Of a stretch of DNA of 64,000 nt, positions 28,701-38,360 are shown piece after piece (position 1 is the stretch's first letter; each line of letters begins with the position of its first letter). Source of the stretch: Desmonostoc muscorum LEGE 12446 (GTDB lineage Bacteria > Cyanobacteriota > Cyanobacteriia > Cyanobacteriales > Nostocaceae). The DNA lies in the NCBI RefSeq assembly GCF_015207005.2, contig NZ_JADEXS020000002.1:310001-374000 (forward strand). The letters are read 5' to 3'. The translations under genes were made by a program, and so were the position numbers. A model generated the notes under the pieces. That model saw only the letters and a program-made list of their open reading frames with translations, ran no database searches and was not told the DNA's origin.

Positions 28701-31700
28701 GGCTAGTACCAGTGTAGTAGAGACTGTTGCCACGGATCTCGAAATTATCTTTGTCAGCACCATCCAGTGAAAGGGCGTTCGTACCTAGAGCATCATCCGT
28801 GATAGCAATGTCCGCCACTTTTATGCCCTCACCGATAGCAGTGTTTTCTGCCAATTCAGTAATTGTATTGGAAAGCACTACTGCCGTCGGTGCATCGTTG
28901 ACATCAGTAATCGTTAGGGTAAAGACATTGCTCACTTCATATTGATTATCGGCGGCTGTGACTCTGATGTTGAGTGTGCCTACATCGCTATTGCCAGGTG
29001 TACCGACAATGCTACTGTCCATAAACGTGAGCCAATTAGGCAGAGGACTGCCATCTTCAAGTTTGGCAGTGTAGATTATGCCACTGTCGGGATCAGAAAA
29101 ATAATCACCAAAGTAAAGAGAGAATGAGTTGTTTTGTGCGATCGCCTGATCTGGAATTTCGCTGATCAGTTGGGGTGCATCATTGACGTTAATAACCGAG
29201 ATAGGAAACGTTGTACTGGTAGAAACCTGCCCATCGGAAGCCGTAACGGTGATGCTAGGCATACCTGCATCCTGAGGAGGTGTGCCGCTAAAGGTACGAG
29301 TCGCAGCATCGAAGTTAAGCCAATCAGGAAGTGCAGAACCGTCAGCTTTGATAGCAGTATATGTGAGTGTATCCCCGTCTGCATCAGTGAAAGTGTTTTC
29401 CGGGATGGTGAATGTGAACAGAGAATCTTCTAAGACAAATTGAGCCGGAATCTGGTTTTGTACTATTGGTGCATCGTTGACGCTAGCAATGGTCAGGGTA
29501 AAAACTTCACTGGAGGAGTCTTCCCCATCAGAAGCGGTGACTTCTATGTTAAGGGTGCCAACATTGGCATTGGTTAGCGTGCCACTGAAGGTGCGGCTAT
29601 TGGGGTCAAAACTAATCCAGTCTGGCAAGTCAGAAGCATCAGCAAGTTTAGCACTATAGGTAATCGGAACTGTGCCAGAGTAGCGTTCGTCTGGATCGGA
29701 GGCTTGGAAGAAGGAGAAACTAAAAGGCTCATCTTCATTCACCGTTGGCGCAATACCCAGATGGAGGTTAGGCGCATCGTTTACTGGATTGACCAGAATT
29801 GAAATAGTATTACTGCTCGATGATAGAGTGACTGGATTAGACACCATTACTTGTAGATTCGCAGTGCCATTGTAATCGCTACTGGGATAGAAGCTTAGGC
29901 CTTCGAGTGCAGCATTGATCGCTGCAAGCGTTCCCGTGAAAGATGTACTGTCTTCGGAAACATAGCTCAATCCACTGGTATCGCCCAAGTAGAGATAACC
30001 TGGAGTGCCAGAACCAGAATAGTTTGTGACATATAGAGATACTTGCAACAGGGAATTTCCTGCATCTGCATCGTTGAGCGTAATCGCGTTACCGGCTGCG
30101 CTCCTAAAGATTAGGGAAGTATCTTCGTTAATTGTCTGTTGAGCTGGTGCATTAATTACCGTTGGATCATCCGTCGGCTCAACAGCAACTTGAAACAGTT
30201 GAGATACCCCAACACCAGATGGATCAGTGGCAGTGACTTTGATATTAAGGGGTGCTAGATCAGTATTATCTGGGGTGCCACTAAGGATGCGAGTTGTGGG
30301 ATTGAACGTGAGCCAATTTGGTAGTACGCTGCCATCTGCCAGAATTGCTGTATAAGCCAGCACATCACCATCGGGATCGGCAAATGCATTGCTGGGAATG
30401 GTGTAATTGAAAAGCACATCTTCAATCGCCGTTTGATTTGCGATTGAGTTGGCAACGGTGGGGGCTTCGTTGAGGTTATTGACACTAATAGTCAAGGCTT
30501 CTTCATAGTTCAATCCCTCCTGGTCAGTGGTGCGGACTCGGATGCTATAGATTGGCTTAGTTTCGTAGTCAGGGGAGACATTGAGACGTAGCTGGTTGCC
30601 GTTGACAATGCTGAAGGAAGCGTTATCACTGCTGCCAATACCGGAAACGAGATTGTAAGTGTGGGTGTTGCCTGCGTCAGTACCAATGGTGTTGAGAGTA
30701 CCGATGACGGTATTAGCTTCAACATTTTCATTCACACTGGTCGCACTGAGGCTTAGATCTGTTGGGGTACTGTTCGGTTGTCTAACGGTAAAACCTTGAG
30801 AAAATTCCGACGTGTTGTTGTCAGCATCAGTTGCCGTTGCTGTGATAAAGTGGCCTACAGAAACCGAGGTGGCTAGGTTGATGCTAAAGTTAGCATTACC
30901 CAGTCCATCAGTTATAGTGCTTACAAAACCCAAGTAGGTTTGTCCTTCACCATAACCAGTAGAATCTAATCTGCTATTGGCAAAAAACTCGATCCTAAAG
31001 ATGCTGTTGGGGATGCTATTGAGAGTACCAGCGATCACCGTTGTGCCATTACCCGACATTGCAGAGGTAAGCACTGGGAAGTTTTGAAGCTGATTGGAGC
31101 CAGTGTCTCCATCTCCCAAATCATTACGGGTAACACCGTTGAGGCCTAGGTCAATTCCTAAGCCAGAATTGGAGAAGATAAGATTTGATAAGATTCCATT
31201 ACCAGTGCTAGCATTGTAGGTATATACGCCACCTTGCCAATTAAAAGCAATGACATTGCCTTCTCCTGTTCCAGTACCACCAATTGTATTGTTGCTGGCG
31301 GATGACTGAAGCCCTACCCCAAAAAACTGGTTTCCTAATGGGCTGACACCATCGTTTGCTGTACCAATCCAGTTTCCTTGAATTTGGTTTCCTGTTGCGG
31401 TTGAGCCAGCAATAGTAACACCAATACTATTGCCAGAAATAACATTGTTACGAACGTTATTACTGGGTGCGGAACTAATGTCAACACCATCTGAATTTGC
31501 CAGCGCAACTGTTCCGGTTGTATCTGTGCCAATGTAGTTTCCGACAATTTGGTTATTGGTGCTGTTTGCATTAATAACATACACACCCACTACATTACTA
31601 GAGATAACATTCCGCTCTGAAGCTGTGAGTCCGCCAATGATATTATTCGGAGAATCATTTACCCTGATACCATTATTATTTCCTAGCGCTAAAGTACCTG

Positions 31701-34338
31701 TGACATCCGTACCAATATAGTTTCCTAAAATCTGATTCTTGCCACCTTCTTGTATATAAACTCCTAATTGATTGCCAGAGATGATATTCCTAGCACCGGG
31801 TACTGTACCACCAATAATATTGCCAGTACTAGCATCATAAATGCTTATACCATAACCATTTCCTAACGCTGAAGTACCTGTAATATCCGTACCAATATAG
31901 TTTCCTAAAATCTGGTTTTCCTGAGAGTTACCAATAAAGATACCGCTACCATTACCGCCATTATTGTTACCAGAAATTAGATTACGCGCAGCAGCAGTTA
32001 TACCACCGATAATATTGTTGCTTGATAGAGAATAAATACCTACAGCATTTCCAAGACCAAGTGTTCCAGTAACATCAGTGCCAATGAAGTTACCTTGAAT
32101 TGTATTATTGCCATTGCCTAATAAAAAGATTCCAAAACCCTGCTCAAAACGATTGATTACCAAACCTTTGATAGTACTATTATCTGCTTCAATTACTAAC
32201 CCCATCACATTTCCAGCATTTGCACCATTTAGTTCAATGATGGGACTACCTGCAAAGCCAGCTTGACTAGTACCGTCGAGAATAATCGCATCTGTTATGG
32301 TTGGCAAAGCAGAAAGTAGGTTAATGGTATAAGTACCTGTGCTGGTGTTATAACCTGGATCAGAGGTTGCAATATTGAAGATAATAGTGTCTGTCCCAGG
32401 ATTGCTGTTAGCAGCATCAATAGCTCCACGAAGACTACCGACACCACTATCATTAGTGTTCGTAACCACAATTGGCGGTCTGTTGACAGGCAAAGGATCG
32501 CCTAAGTAACGAACCAGAGTAAATTCCCGGCCAGCGCCTCCTGCCACTAAAATGTTGCCATCACTTTGTAAAACAACGCTGCTTCCGGCACCATAACCCG
32601 TATTGGTAACAACCCTTCCTCCATTGCCAAACGTACTATCAAGAGAACCATCAGAGTTATACCGTACTAAGGCAAAGTTAGAGGCAGACCCGAAGTTGCT
32701 ATCATATGCTCCTCCTGCAACAAGGATTTTACCGTTGGACTGTACAGTTACACTCGCAGCAAAATCGTCGAAGTTATAGGCATTAGGAGTACTAACTTGT
32801 GTGATAACTTTGCCGTTTGTACCAAAAGCCGTATCAAGAGAGCCGTCAGGGTTGTAGCGTGATAGTGCAAATTCGTTGACCGTACCATTAGAAGTTGTGC
32901 CTATAACCAGGATTTTATTGTCATCTTGGATAGCAACACTGAAGCTAGAATCGTTTTTTCCATTGAAGTCAGTGATAATTTGTCCACTTGAGCCAAAAGT
33001 TGTATCAAGGCTTCCATCAGGGTTAAAGCGGGCGAGAGCAAAATTATCATTACCGTCTCCAATTGAGACATAACCCGTTACAAAAATCTTGCCATCATCT
33101 TGTAGGGCAATTGCTTGACCGTAAGCTCCATACCCACTGAAATTAGCAAATGTTTTACCATTATTGCCAAAAGTTGCATCTAAGGTACCATCAGCGTTAT
33201 AGCGGGCTAGCCCAAAGTCAAGAAAACCAAACCCCGTAGTGTAACCTGTAACAAGGATTTTGCCGTCATTTTGAATAGTAATAGCATTGCCATTATCAGA
33301 ACTTGATTGATTGAAGTCAGTAATGACTTTGCCCTCAATCCCAAAGGAGTTATCAAGGGTACCATCCGAGTTATAACGGACTAAAGCAAAGTTATAGTTG
33401 GAGAAATTACTATTAGCCAGTGTGTAACCAGCAGCAAGGATTTTACCGTCGCTTTGTAAAGCAATGCCATTGGCAATATCAGTAGAGGAACCACTAAGGT
33501 CAGTAATCACTTTCCCCGAGTTGCCAAAAGTATTGTCTATAGTACCATCACGGTTGTAGCGAACTAAGGCAAAATCATGATCATTGCCATTATAAGTATG
33601 ACCTCCAGCAACAATTTTGCCATCCGCCTGTATTTTTACTTGATAAATCCAGTCATTGTAACCATAAATCCTAGTACTTACGATCCCTCCAGAGCCAAAG
33701 GTAGGATCTAAATCTCCGGTTGGCAGAATGGAGGGATAGGTGGCGATCGCTTCGAGAGTAAACGCGAGAGGTGACGTGATTGTTCCAGTAGAAACATCAA
33801 GATCCCAATTACCGCCCAAGTCCAGGTTGCCTAATTTAGTGGAAGAAGCGGCGATGTTTGCCCCAGTCAACTCGCTCAATTGCTGCACAAACTGCCAGCC
33901 GCGATCGCCTTTTGCTACCTCACAGCTATAAAGCGCAATTTCCTCAACGCCCCACTTCTGTAACAACGCCGACTGTACCTGAAGCGCTTCTTGGTTTAAT
34001 GGCTGTGCGCCAATGAATACTGTTCCTGGTTCGCCATGCGCCACAATTGCCAAATACTTTGCGCCTGTTTGTGCTAGTAATTGTGCGATCGCCAATAAAG
34101 CATCATCTTCAGAAGTTAGGGTATAACTAAAAGCATCTGGCTGTAGCGCACTGTAAAGTATGTCTATATCTGGCACACGGTTATCGAAGACAACAAGGGT
34201 GTTAGTAAGACCAACACTAGCAACCAGTTGTTGATACTCATTAACGTTGGCATCTCTACAAACAACCCTACCGATCATTGCCGTGGAATTATGGTGAAAT
34301 ACTGGAGACACAGTTGTTACTAACCTTTTTGTTGTCAT
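25768..34338 (-). CDS. Giant secreted multidomain RTX protein (DUF4347, delta-60, beta-helix, cadherin/Ig-like)
   Basis: The ATG at 34338 is preferred over a GTG at 34353. The roughly 2,856-residue protein starts with a DUF4347 domain (about 30-200, with YLAIVAHGEPGTVFIG and ALYSCEVAKGDRG). About eight delta-60 repeats follow (about 205-640, pattern GSLDTTFGSSG). Next come NosD-like beta-helix repeats (about 640-1040, pattern NYIGTDVTGTLALGN), cadherin-like/He_PIG modules ending DVNDAP (about 1150-2020) and bacterial Ig-like domains (about 2030-2720). The C-terminal RTX calcium-binding repeats (GGDGNDFLVGGAGNDTLTGG) precede a type I secretion-type tail. It lacks a signal peptide, as expected for type I secretion. 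Such proteins are surface or extracellular adhesins. No transporter is adjacent. Two 564-bp repeats are almost identical. Confidence 0.9.
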   Translation of the reverse strand: MTTKRLVTTVSPVFHHNSTAMIGRVVCRDANVNEYQQLVASVGLTNTLVVFDNRVPDIDILYSALQPDAFSYTLTSEDDALLAIAQLLAQTGAKYLAIVAHGEPGTVFIGAQPLNQEALQVQSALLQKWGVEEIALYSCEVAKGDRGWQFVQQLSELTGANIAASSTKLGNLDLGGNWDLDVSTGTITSPLAFTLEAIATYPSILPTGDLDPTFGSGGIVSTRIYGYNDWIYQVKIQADGKIVAGGHTYNGNDHDFALVRYNRDGTIDNTFGNSGKVITDLSGSSTDIANGIALQSDGKILAAGYTLANSNFSNYNFALVRYNSDGTLDNSFGIEGKVITDFNQSSSDNGNAITIQNDGKILVTGYTTGFGFLDFGLARYNADGTLDATFGNNGKTFANFSGYGAYGQAIALQDDGKIFVTGYVSIGDGNDNFALARFNPDGSLDTTFGSSGQIITDFNGKNDSSFSVAIQDDNKILVIGTTSNGTVNEFALSRYNPDGSLDTAFGTNGKVITQVSTPNAYNFDDFAASVTVQSNGKILVAGGAYDSNFGSASNFALVRYNSDGSLDSTFGNGGRVVTNTGYGAGSSVVLQSDGNILVAGGAGREFTLVRYLGDPLPVNRPPIVVTNTNDSGVGSLRGAIDAANSNPGTDTIIFNIATSDPGYNTSTGTYTINLLSALPTITDAIILDGTSQAGFAGSPIIELNGANAGNVMGLVIEADNSTIKGLVINRFEQGFGIFLLGNGNNTIQGNFIGTDVTGTLGLGNAVGIYSLSSNNIIGGITAAARNLISGNNNGGNGSGIFIGNSQENQILGNYIGTDITGTSALGNGYGISIYDASTGNIIGGTVPGARNIISGNQLGVYIQEGGKNQILGNYIGTDVTGTLALGNNNGIRVNDSPNNIIGGLTASERNVISSNVVGVYVINANSTNNQIVGNYIGTDTTGTVALANSDGVDISSAPSNNVRNNVISGNSIGVTIAGSTATGNQIQGNWIGTANDGVSPLGNQFFGVGLQSSASNNTIGGTGTGEGNVIAFNWQGGVYTYNASTGNGILSNLIFSNSGLGIDLGLNGVTRNDLGDGDTGSNQLQNFPVLTSAMSGNGTTVIAGTLNSIPNSIFRIEFFANSRLDSTGYGEGQTYLGFVSTITDGLGNANFSINLATSVSVGHFITATATDADNNTSEFSQGFTVRQPNSTPTDLSLSATSVNENVEANTVIGTLNTIGTDAGNTHTYNLVSGIGSSDNASFSIVNGNQLRLNVSPDYETKPIYSIRVRTTDQEGLNYEEALTISVNNLNEAPTVANSIANQTAIEDVLFNYTIPSNAFADPDGDVLAYTAILADGSVLPNWLTFNPTTRILSGTPDNTDLAPLNIKVTATDPSGVGVSQLFQVAVEPTDDPTVINAPAQQTINEDTSLIFRSAAGNAITLNDADAGNSLLQVSLYVTNYSGSGTPGYLYLGDTSGLSYVSEDSTSFTGTLAAINAALEGLSFYPSSDYNGTANLQVMVSNPVTLSSSSNTISILVNPVNDAPNLHLGIAPTVNEDEPFSFSFFQASDPDERYSGTVPITYSAKLADASDLPDWISFDPNSRTFSGTLTNANVGTLNIEVTASDGEDSSSEVFTLTIASVNDAPIVQNQIPAQFVLEDSLFTFTIPENTFTDADGDTLTYTAIKADGSALPDWLNFDAATRTFSGTPPQDAGMPSITVTASDGQVSTSTTFPISVINVNDAPQLISEIPDQAIAQNNSFSLYFGDYFSDPDSGIIYTAKLEDGSPLPNWLTFMDSSIVGTPGNSDVGTLNIRVTAADNQYEVSNVFTLTITDVNDAPTAVVLSNTITELAENTAIGEGIKVADIAITDDALGTNALSLDGADKDNFEIRGNSLYYTGTSPDFETQSSYAVKVIATDAELNVSVSQSFTLSITDVNEIPVDTTPPDAPAIAPITADNIVNSSEKTAGVSVSGTAEANSIIKVIWGNTSLEATADADGNWSRLFSSNQIPSDGDTIISATATDAAGNISIAGVRSVLIDTIAITPSISPIGGTDNIVSLVAGDAKVTGTAESGSIVTLKSNNTVLGTTTALSNGTWAYTLTSANITAIGQGVNKSISATATDTAVNTSVSSASETFAVDTIAPNAPAISSITDNVGSIIGSIANGASTDDTTPTFVIGLTGTNAVAGNTVRLFNGSTQIAAQVLTSSHITAKSVSITPTALAQGDYSITATITDAAGNQSVGSTARTFTLDTTAPVAPTINQVTTDNIVNNAERNAGVILFGNAEANSTVSVKWGSTTLTTTADENGNWSRVFTTAQIPTTGSTTITATAKDAAGNTSIAGTRTVLIDTIANTPSLSLVSDSGRSTTDKITNSGAVKLTGLESNATWEYSTDNGQNWLNGSRTSFTLTGDGVKAVVVRQTDLAGNTSTSTPNPFTFTLDTTAPAAPTINQVTTDNIVNNAERNAGVILSGSAEANSTVSVKWGNTTLTTTADESGNWSRAFTTAQIPTTGSTTITATAKDAAGNTSIAGSGTVVIDTIANTPTLSLVSDSGRSTTDKITNSGAVKLTGLESGATWEYSTDDGQNWLNGAGTSFTLTGDGVKAVVVRQTDLAGNTSTSTPNPFTFTLDTTAPVAPIINGFNNVSGTLTIIGTAEVGNTVAVFRDSTSLGTAVANSNSTWNFNTTNITSGSFSITARATDVAGNIGSFSAASNVIAGTSANNTLNGTVNNDVIVGYAGNDTLNAGAGDDILLGGDGHDFLLGGDGNDFLVGGAGNDTLTGGNGKEQFVYKAISDGGTIGDTITDFNPSQDQLVLTDLFRSLNYSGSAPISDGYLQFSQVGANALVQIDQDGLAGVATLTTLATLNNVSTGSLMIGSNVLV
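26511..27638 (-). repeat. Two tandem 564-bp near-identical repeats within the giant RTX gene
   Basis: The landmark CAGGAGCAGTAGTATCTAGG recurs at 26511, 27075 and 27639, exactly 564 bp (188 codons) apart, and the DNA between landmarks is nearly identical. Each unit encodes one pair of Ig-like domains. Because the length is a multiple of three, expansion or loss keeps the frame. Confidence 0.9.
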
Positions 34339-34577
34339 AATTTTTCTTGGCACAGCTAAAACGAATTTGGCAACAGTAGCGAAGCTGTCACCAGATCAAA
34401 AGTGGGGTTAATACGAAATTAATAAGAAATATTTAATAACTTAATAATTTTTTCAATATAATTCATTTTTACATATTTTTAGTATAAAAACATATCTTTA
34501 TTAAGTCTTTAATAACTGTATAAATACTGAGAAGCAACAAACAATCCAAAATCCTTGTAGAAAGGAGCTATAGCAAT

Positions 34578-34628
34578 TGTGATTTGAACGATAATTTAGC
34601 CAAACGGTCACGAAATACTTCACTCTGT
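34578..34628. mobile_element. Solo Tn7-like transposon end
   Basis: The segment begins TGTGATTTGAACGATAATTT and continues GCCAAACGGTCACG. It is identical over about 51 bp to the reverse complement of the right end of the 502-bp element at 40037-40538, then the two diverge. It is a detached end of the same transposon family, lying 225 bp upstream of the giant RTX gene. Confidence 0.75.
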
Positions 34629-34905
34629 GTCACTTAAAGGAAAAGATGGCCGGAATTAAAGGATAAAGTGGCCGCCCTTAAAACCTGGAATACTTATTTT
34701 TGCGTTGCCGTATTTTCGCCATACTTTACAAGCGATAACTTCGTTAAGCTTCGCTAACGCATTCAATTGTTTCAAATACGCTTCTGTTATAGGTTCTGTT
34801 CTGCGGCCACTTTATCCTTTAAAAACGGTCACTTTATCCTTTAAGTGACACAAAGCTCTAAGCTATCGTCCATCGTTGCGGCAAGCTTATCCTTTAAGTC
34901 ACACA
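34626..34905. repeat. Cluster of inverted and direct 18-20-bp repeats, Tn7-like end sites
   Basis: Copies of TTAAAGGATAAAGTGGCC occur near 34627 and 34655, and inverse copies (GGCCACTTTATCCTTTAA) near 34805, 34826 and 34886. The outer ends TGTGTCACTTAAAGGA (34626) and TCCTTTAAGTGACACA (ending 34852) are inverse of each other, and a further end GTCACACA closes at 34905. Spaced repeats with TGT/ACA ends are the layout of TnsB-binding sites. There is no gene inside. No flanking direct repeat was found. Confidence 0.65.
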
Positions 34906-35108
34906 TTGTTCTGCGATCGCTCAATTTAGACCACTCAAGTTAGTTGAGTTAAAACGCGACTTAATCATTCGGAATCGAGGAAAGTAACAGCAAGTGAGCC
35001 GGCAGTTGTTAGACTTGATATGCTTTAGGTGATCTGCGTCATGAAATAATTCTGGATTGTCCTGCTCACGCACATAAAGTTGAGTGATATCGGTGCAATG
35101 GGTGCGTC

Positions 35109-35483
35109 TTACTCGTCTTCCAGTGTGGTCAGGTTCTCTTCATTGGTATCGACGATAAAGACGGCTAGCAAGCGCAGGGGTTGAGTATCACTGGCATTTG
35201 CGCTCTTGAGATGATGATCGCCAGGTAGTTCAAAAAAGTTCTCACCAGCGTGATACACCTGCTCTGGATGATCATTGATTTTGCTACGAATTGCACCTTC
35301 CAGAACTGTTGCATAGATAAAAGCCGAGGCTGCATGGGTATGTGCAGGTGTTGAGCCACCTGGCGGATATTCGACCAGCAAGCCTTTCACACTCTTTCCT
35401 GACACATTGGGAAGGGCGTGTTCAAAAACCAGCGTTACCTTAGACCTGGAGTTTAGACTAAGCAACAAGAAACGACCCAGCAA
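35109..35483 (-). CDS. Cupin-domain protein, N-terminus probably replaced
   Basis: The 124-residue protein matches small single-domain cupins from KVTLVFEHALPNVSGKSVKG onward. Metal-binding candidates lie in GSTPAHTHAASAF (His, His) and ELPGDHHLKSANAS (His, His). The first 12 residues (MLGRFLLLSLNS) are encoded by the end of the adjacent IS (from 35446), so the natural start and promoter were probably lost. Cupins of this type bind metals and may act as small isomerases or dioxygenases; no substrate can be deduced. Confidence 0.75.
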   Translation of the reverse strand: MLGRFLLLSLNSRSKVTLVFEHALPNVSGKSVKGLLVEYPPGGSTPAHTHAASAFIYATVLEGAIRSKINDHPEQVYHAGENFFELPGDHHLKSANASDTQPLRLLAVFIVDTNEENLTTLEDE

Positions 35484-37054
35484 CGCTGAGTTGAAAAGAA
35501 ACAGGCTTCAGAGATGAAAATCTAGGGTACTAAGCAGATTCTGGATGCTTTTTGCGAGGCTTAGTTGTAGTTTTTTTGACTATCGGATAGCGAATTCTAC
35601 GTTGTCGTGGTTTTCCTGGTTTCCAGCCTGGAGACTTTCCGCGAGGTTTAGGCGAACGGGCAGGAGTACCAATCACCGCAAAAATACTCCCCATCGCTTG
35701 AGCAACTCTCCCAGGAGTCAAATTGTCTAATGATTTTTGCCAAGGTAAAGGGTTATCAGCAACGATATCACGAGCCAACCACAATTCCCAAGTCATCAGA
35801 GGCATGAGGTCACTCCAATGCTCAGATTGCTTGGGACTACTCAACTTAGGCAATGTCCAGTGCAAGCGTTGCTTCAAAAAACGATACCAGTGGTCAACAG
35901 TAAAACGTCGGAGGTAGAGTTGCCAAACTTGAGATAGTGGAAGCATTTCCTCTCCTACCCAAGCCAACCACAAAGGTTTTGATATACGTAGGTTGCCTTC
36001 TGCATCTAGACGCTCAACTCGAATCAGCGACATTGGGCGTGTCGCCGTTTGACGAAAGTGTAAATTTTTCCACAAGCTCACCTTCACCCGTCCCAGTTTA
36101 GGATGGTTGACTTCTATACTCTCATTGGCTTCACTCCATGTAGAAGGATCATTGAGTTTAAATTTATCACCATGTTTCCTGGGTCGCCCTTTACCAGAAT
36201 ATGGTGGTGGTGCGCCCCATAAACAAAGATTTGAACGCAAACGTACCAGAATGTCCGCTTTGATATTAGTCGTCTTCAACACAAAAGGGGCGCAGCCATA
36301 CTCACTATCCCAAACTGTAATTGGTCTAGTTGGTAAATGTTCACACACTTGCTGTAATTGCCACGTTGCCTTTTGTATCGGATTTTCCCAACTGGTAATT
36401 CGCTCATGCCTCAACGGTAACGCCCAACTGCCAGAATCCTCTGGTATCCAAGCAATGGTACTATATCCCTGACCAACGGTAATTGGTTTGTTTCCGGTTA
36501 TGGTAACACTGGTGTGTTCAATTGTCCTCTCAATAAGAGTTACCGCATCCGGGCGCGACCAGGCAGTGTGGTCGCCTGCCAACAACGGACGACCCTGTTG
36601 TGGCATCTGTTTGATGTATAACTGCATCAATTTTTGTCGCTGTGGTCTGCTATCTTGTAACGCTTCATAAATACTTGGCCACTTTCTTCTAAATACTGGC
36701 GATAGCGATAAATCTGCCAAACTGTAGGCATTCCGCGTCAGTAATATTGCATCCATCAGTTCAAAAGTTGCATCATGCGCTCTACCTAAATAGCTGTACG
36801 CTGCTTGACGAAATTCTTTTAGTAAGGCACTTTTCATATTGGCAGATGAGAATTAGTGGTTCAAATCTCATCTTCCACTGAAGGGCGTCTGTGTTAACCA
36901 CAGACTGCCCTTCCCAAAATTTTATACCAACAACACATCTTTTATCGAGTTAACGATCGCTCTTCTTGATAGTCTCAACTCCAGAAGTTAAAATGTATAC
37001 CAAAAAAACACGCACACTTTTTTAGCGATCGCCTGCTTTTAGTCTAAACTCCAG
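35446..37054 (-). mobile_element. IS4-superfamily-like insertion sequence (about 1,609 bp)
   Basis: A perfect 16-bp inverted repeat, CTGGAGTTTAGACTAA at 35446-35461 and its complement at 37039-37054, bounds a transposase gene. The outer flanks are a cupin gene on one side and a broken IS5-type transposase on the other, and no flanking direct repeat is visible, so the element or its flanks have been rearranged. Confidence 0.7.
35530..36837 (-). CDS. Transposase, IS4-superfamily-like DDE type
   Basis: The 435-residue protein has Asp in LLAGDHTAWSRPD (about residue 88), a second Asp in ITVWDSEYGCAPF and the C-terminal LRRFTVDHWYRFLKQRL segment that carries the Glu/Tyr-type region of IS4-like enzymes. 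The tail GTPARSPKPRGKSPGWKPGK is shared with the transposase at 45502-46977 (GTPARSPKTRGNSIGR), so the two belong to one family. Length is normal and no frameshift is visible, so it may be active. Confidence 0.75.
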   Translation of the reverse strand: MKSALLKEFRQAAYSYLGRAHDATFELMDAILLTRNAYSLADLSLSPVFRRKWPSIYEALQDSRPQRQKLMQLYIKQMPQQGRPLLAGDHTAWSRPDAVTLIERTIEHTSVTITGNKPITVGQGYSTIAWIPEDSGSWALPLRHERITSWENPIQKATWQLQQVCEHLPTRPITVWDSEYGCAPFVLKTTNIKADILVRLRSNLCLWGAPPPYSGKGRPRKHGDKFKLNDPSTWSEANESIEVNHPKLGRVKVSLWKNLHFRQTATRPMSLIRVERLDAEGNLRISKPLWLAWVGEEMLPLSQVWQLYLRRFTVDHWYRFLKQRLHWTLPKLSSPKQSEHWSDLMPLMTWELWLARDIVADNPLPWQKSLDNLTPGRVAQAMGSIFAVIGTPARSPKPRGKSPGWKPGKPRQRRIRYPIVKKTTTKPRKKHPESA

Positions 37055-37282
37055 TTGTTTGGTTAACTTACCACCTCTAGGTTTCTTTCTAGGTAGATGG
37101 CAATTAGTATGAAATTTAGCAATTCCTTGATAACCGCTATCTTCTAAACTTTCGGTATCGGCATGAAAACGTACTTTGCTGTGAATAAACAGTTTGTAAT
37201 CATGCCTACGACCGGAATCGTTAGCAACACAGCGCACTTGTGAAGTTTCAAGATCAATTACAAATTGAGATTTGAGGGTAAG

Positions 37283-38360
37283 TAGCTAAACAAAATTAAT
37301 TACATAGTTTTTACCAAATTCTCGGAGAATATTTTCGACAGATGCGACAAAGGTTTGCCAATTTTTGTAAGCATCTATTTCGAGCCATTGATACTTAATA
37401 AACCGCCACAAAATTTCAATCAAATTTAGCTCTGGTGAATAGGAAGGTAATTGAAAGATGGTAATGCCACGTTCTTGCCATTCTTCAACTTTATCAATAA
37501 TCATATCACTGGTATGAATAGAGGATTGATCAACAACAATTACCGTCGGTTTATCTACTTGGGGAAAGAAAGTATCAATGCAAGCAATAATCACATCTGA
37601 ATTGATACTTTGAAAAGAGACATAAGCTTCAAGGTGATTATTTCGATTCATGATTCCTAAAACATTTAGGCGCGCACTACGGCGACTAGTAATAGTTAAG
37701 TACTCTCCGATATCTTGCCATCCATAAGGAACAGAAGGAATTAAACAAAATCCGGTTTCGTCTAAGTAATATAAGTTAATTTTACCTTCGTCTTCTAATC
37801 GTTTAAACTCTGTTAACTGTGCAGATTTTTCCTTGTATTCTATAGGATCTGGCTCTCCTCCAACATCTCGTCGCATTCGATGCCAAGTCATATAAAAATT
37901 TCTTAATATTCTTTTAATAGTTTCAGTGCTAACTTCAATATCCCATTCTGATTTAATTTTTTGTAGCGTCTTTTTTAATTGTCTTGGTTCAAGTTTCGCC
38001 CACTCTCTAATTTTTGCTTCTTGTTCTGGTTTAAATATTCGTTTTCTACCTCTTCCTAGTTTATTATAAAGTCCAACCATCCCTGATGATTCCCAACGAT
38101 TTATCCAGTTATAGATAGTCTTATAACTAACATTAAATATTTTCATTAATTCTTGTAACTCTACTCCTTGATTAGCTAAAATTAAGAAATGTGCTCTTTG
38201 GCGCACCTGATGATATCTGCTTTGGCGATATATTCGCTCCAGTAGTTTCAAAGAAAGAGGATTGATTTCTCTCAAAAAAATCATTTTAACTCTAATTATT
38301 ATCCAAAATATTCTGAGAGTATATTATATATTCATTTGTGTAATTAATTTTGTTTAATTA
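37283..38360 (-). mobile_element. IS630-family insertion sequence, intact (about 1,078 bp)
   Basis: The inverted ends are TAGCTAAACAAAATTAATTA and TAATTAAACAAAATTAATTA (outer to inner on each side), with TA at both borders as usual for this family. The element sits inside an IS5-type transposase gene and carries one uninterrupted transposase gene. Confidence 0.8.
37286..38284 (-). CDS. IS630-family transposase, full length
   Basis: The 332-residue protein has an N-terminal HTH (LQELMKIFNVSYKTIYNWIN), a linker and a complete DDE domain. First Asp is in YYLDETGF, second in VIVVDQSSIH and Glu in SPELNLIEILW. It is uninterrupted, unlike the element at 17518, and so could be active. The stop lies only a few bp inside the terminal inverted repeat. 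Confidence 0.9.
   Translation of the reverse strand: MIFLREINPLSLKLLERIYRQSRYHQVRQRAHFLILANQGVELQELMKIFNVSYKTIYNWINRWESSGMVGLYNKLGRGRKRIFKPEQEAKIREWAKLEPRQLKKTLQKIKSEWDIEVSTETIKRILRNFYMTWHRMRRDVGGEPDPIEYKEKSAQLTEFKRLEDEGKINLYYLDETGFCLIPSVPYGWQDIGEYLTITSRRSARLNVLGIMNRNNHLEAYVSFQSINSDVIIACIDTFFPQVDKPTVIVVDQSSIHTSDMIIDKVEEWQERGITIFQLPSYSPELNLIEILWRFIKYQWLEIDAYKNWQTFVASVENILREFGKNYVINFV

Noticed and set aside
26225..28945. Many plus-strand frames of 70-120 codons rich in Val, Leu and Ala
   Set aside because: They mirror the repetitive Ig-like domains of the giant minus-strand gene and repeat with its 564-bp period, so they are antisense shadows.
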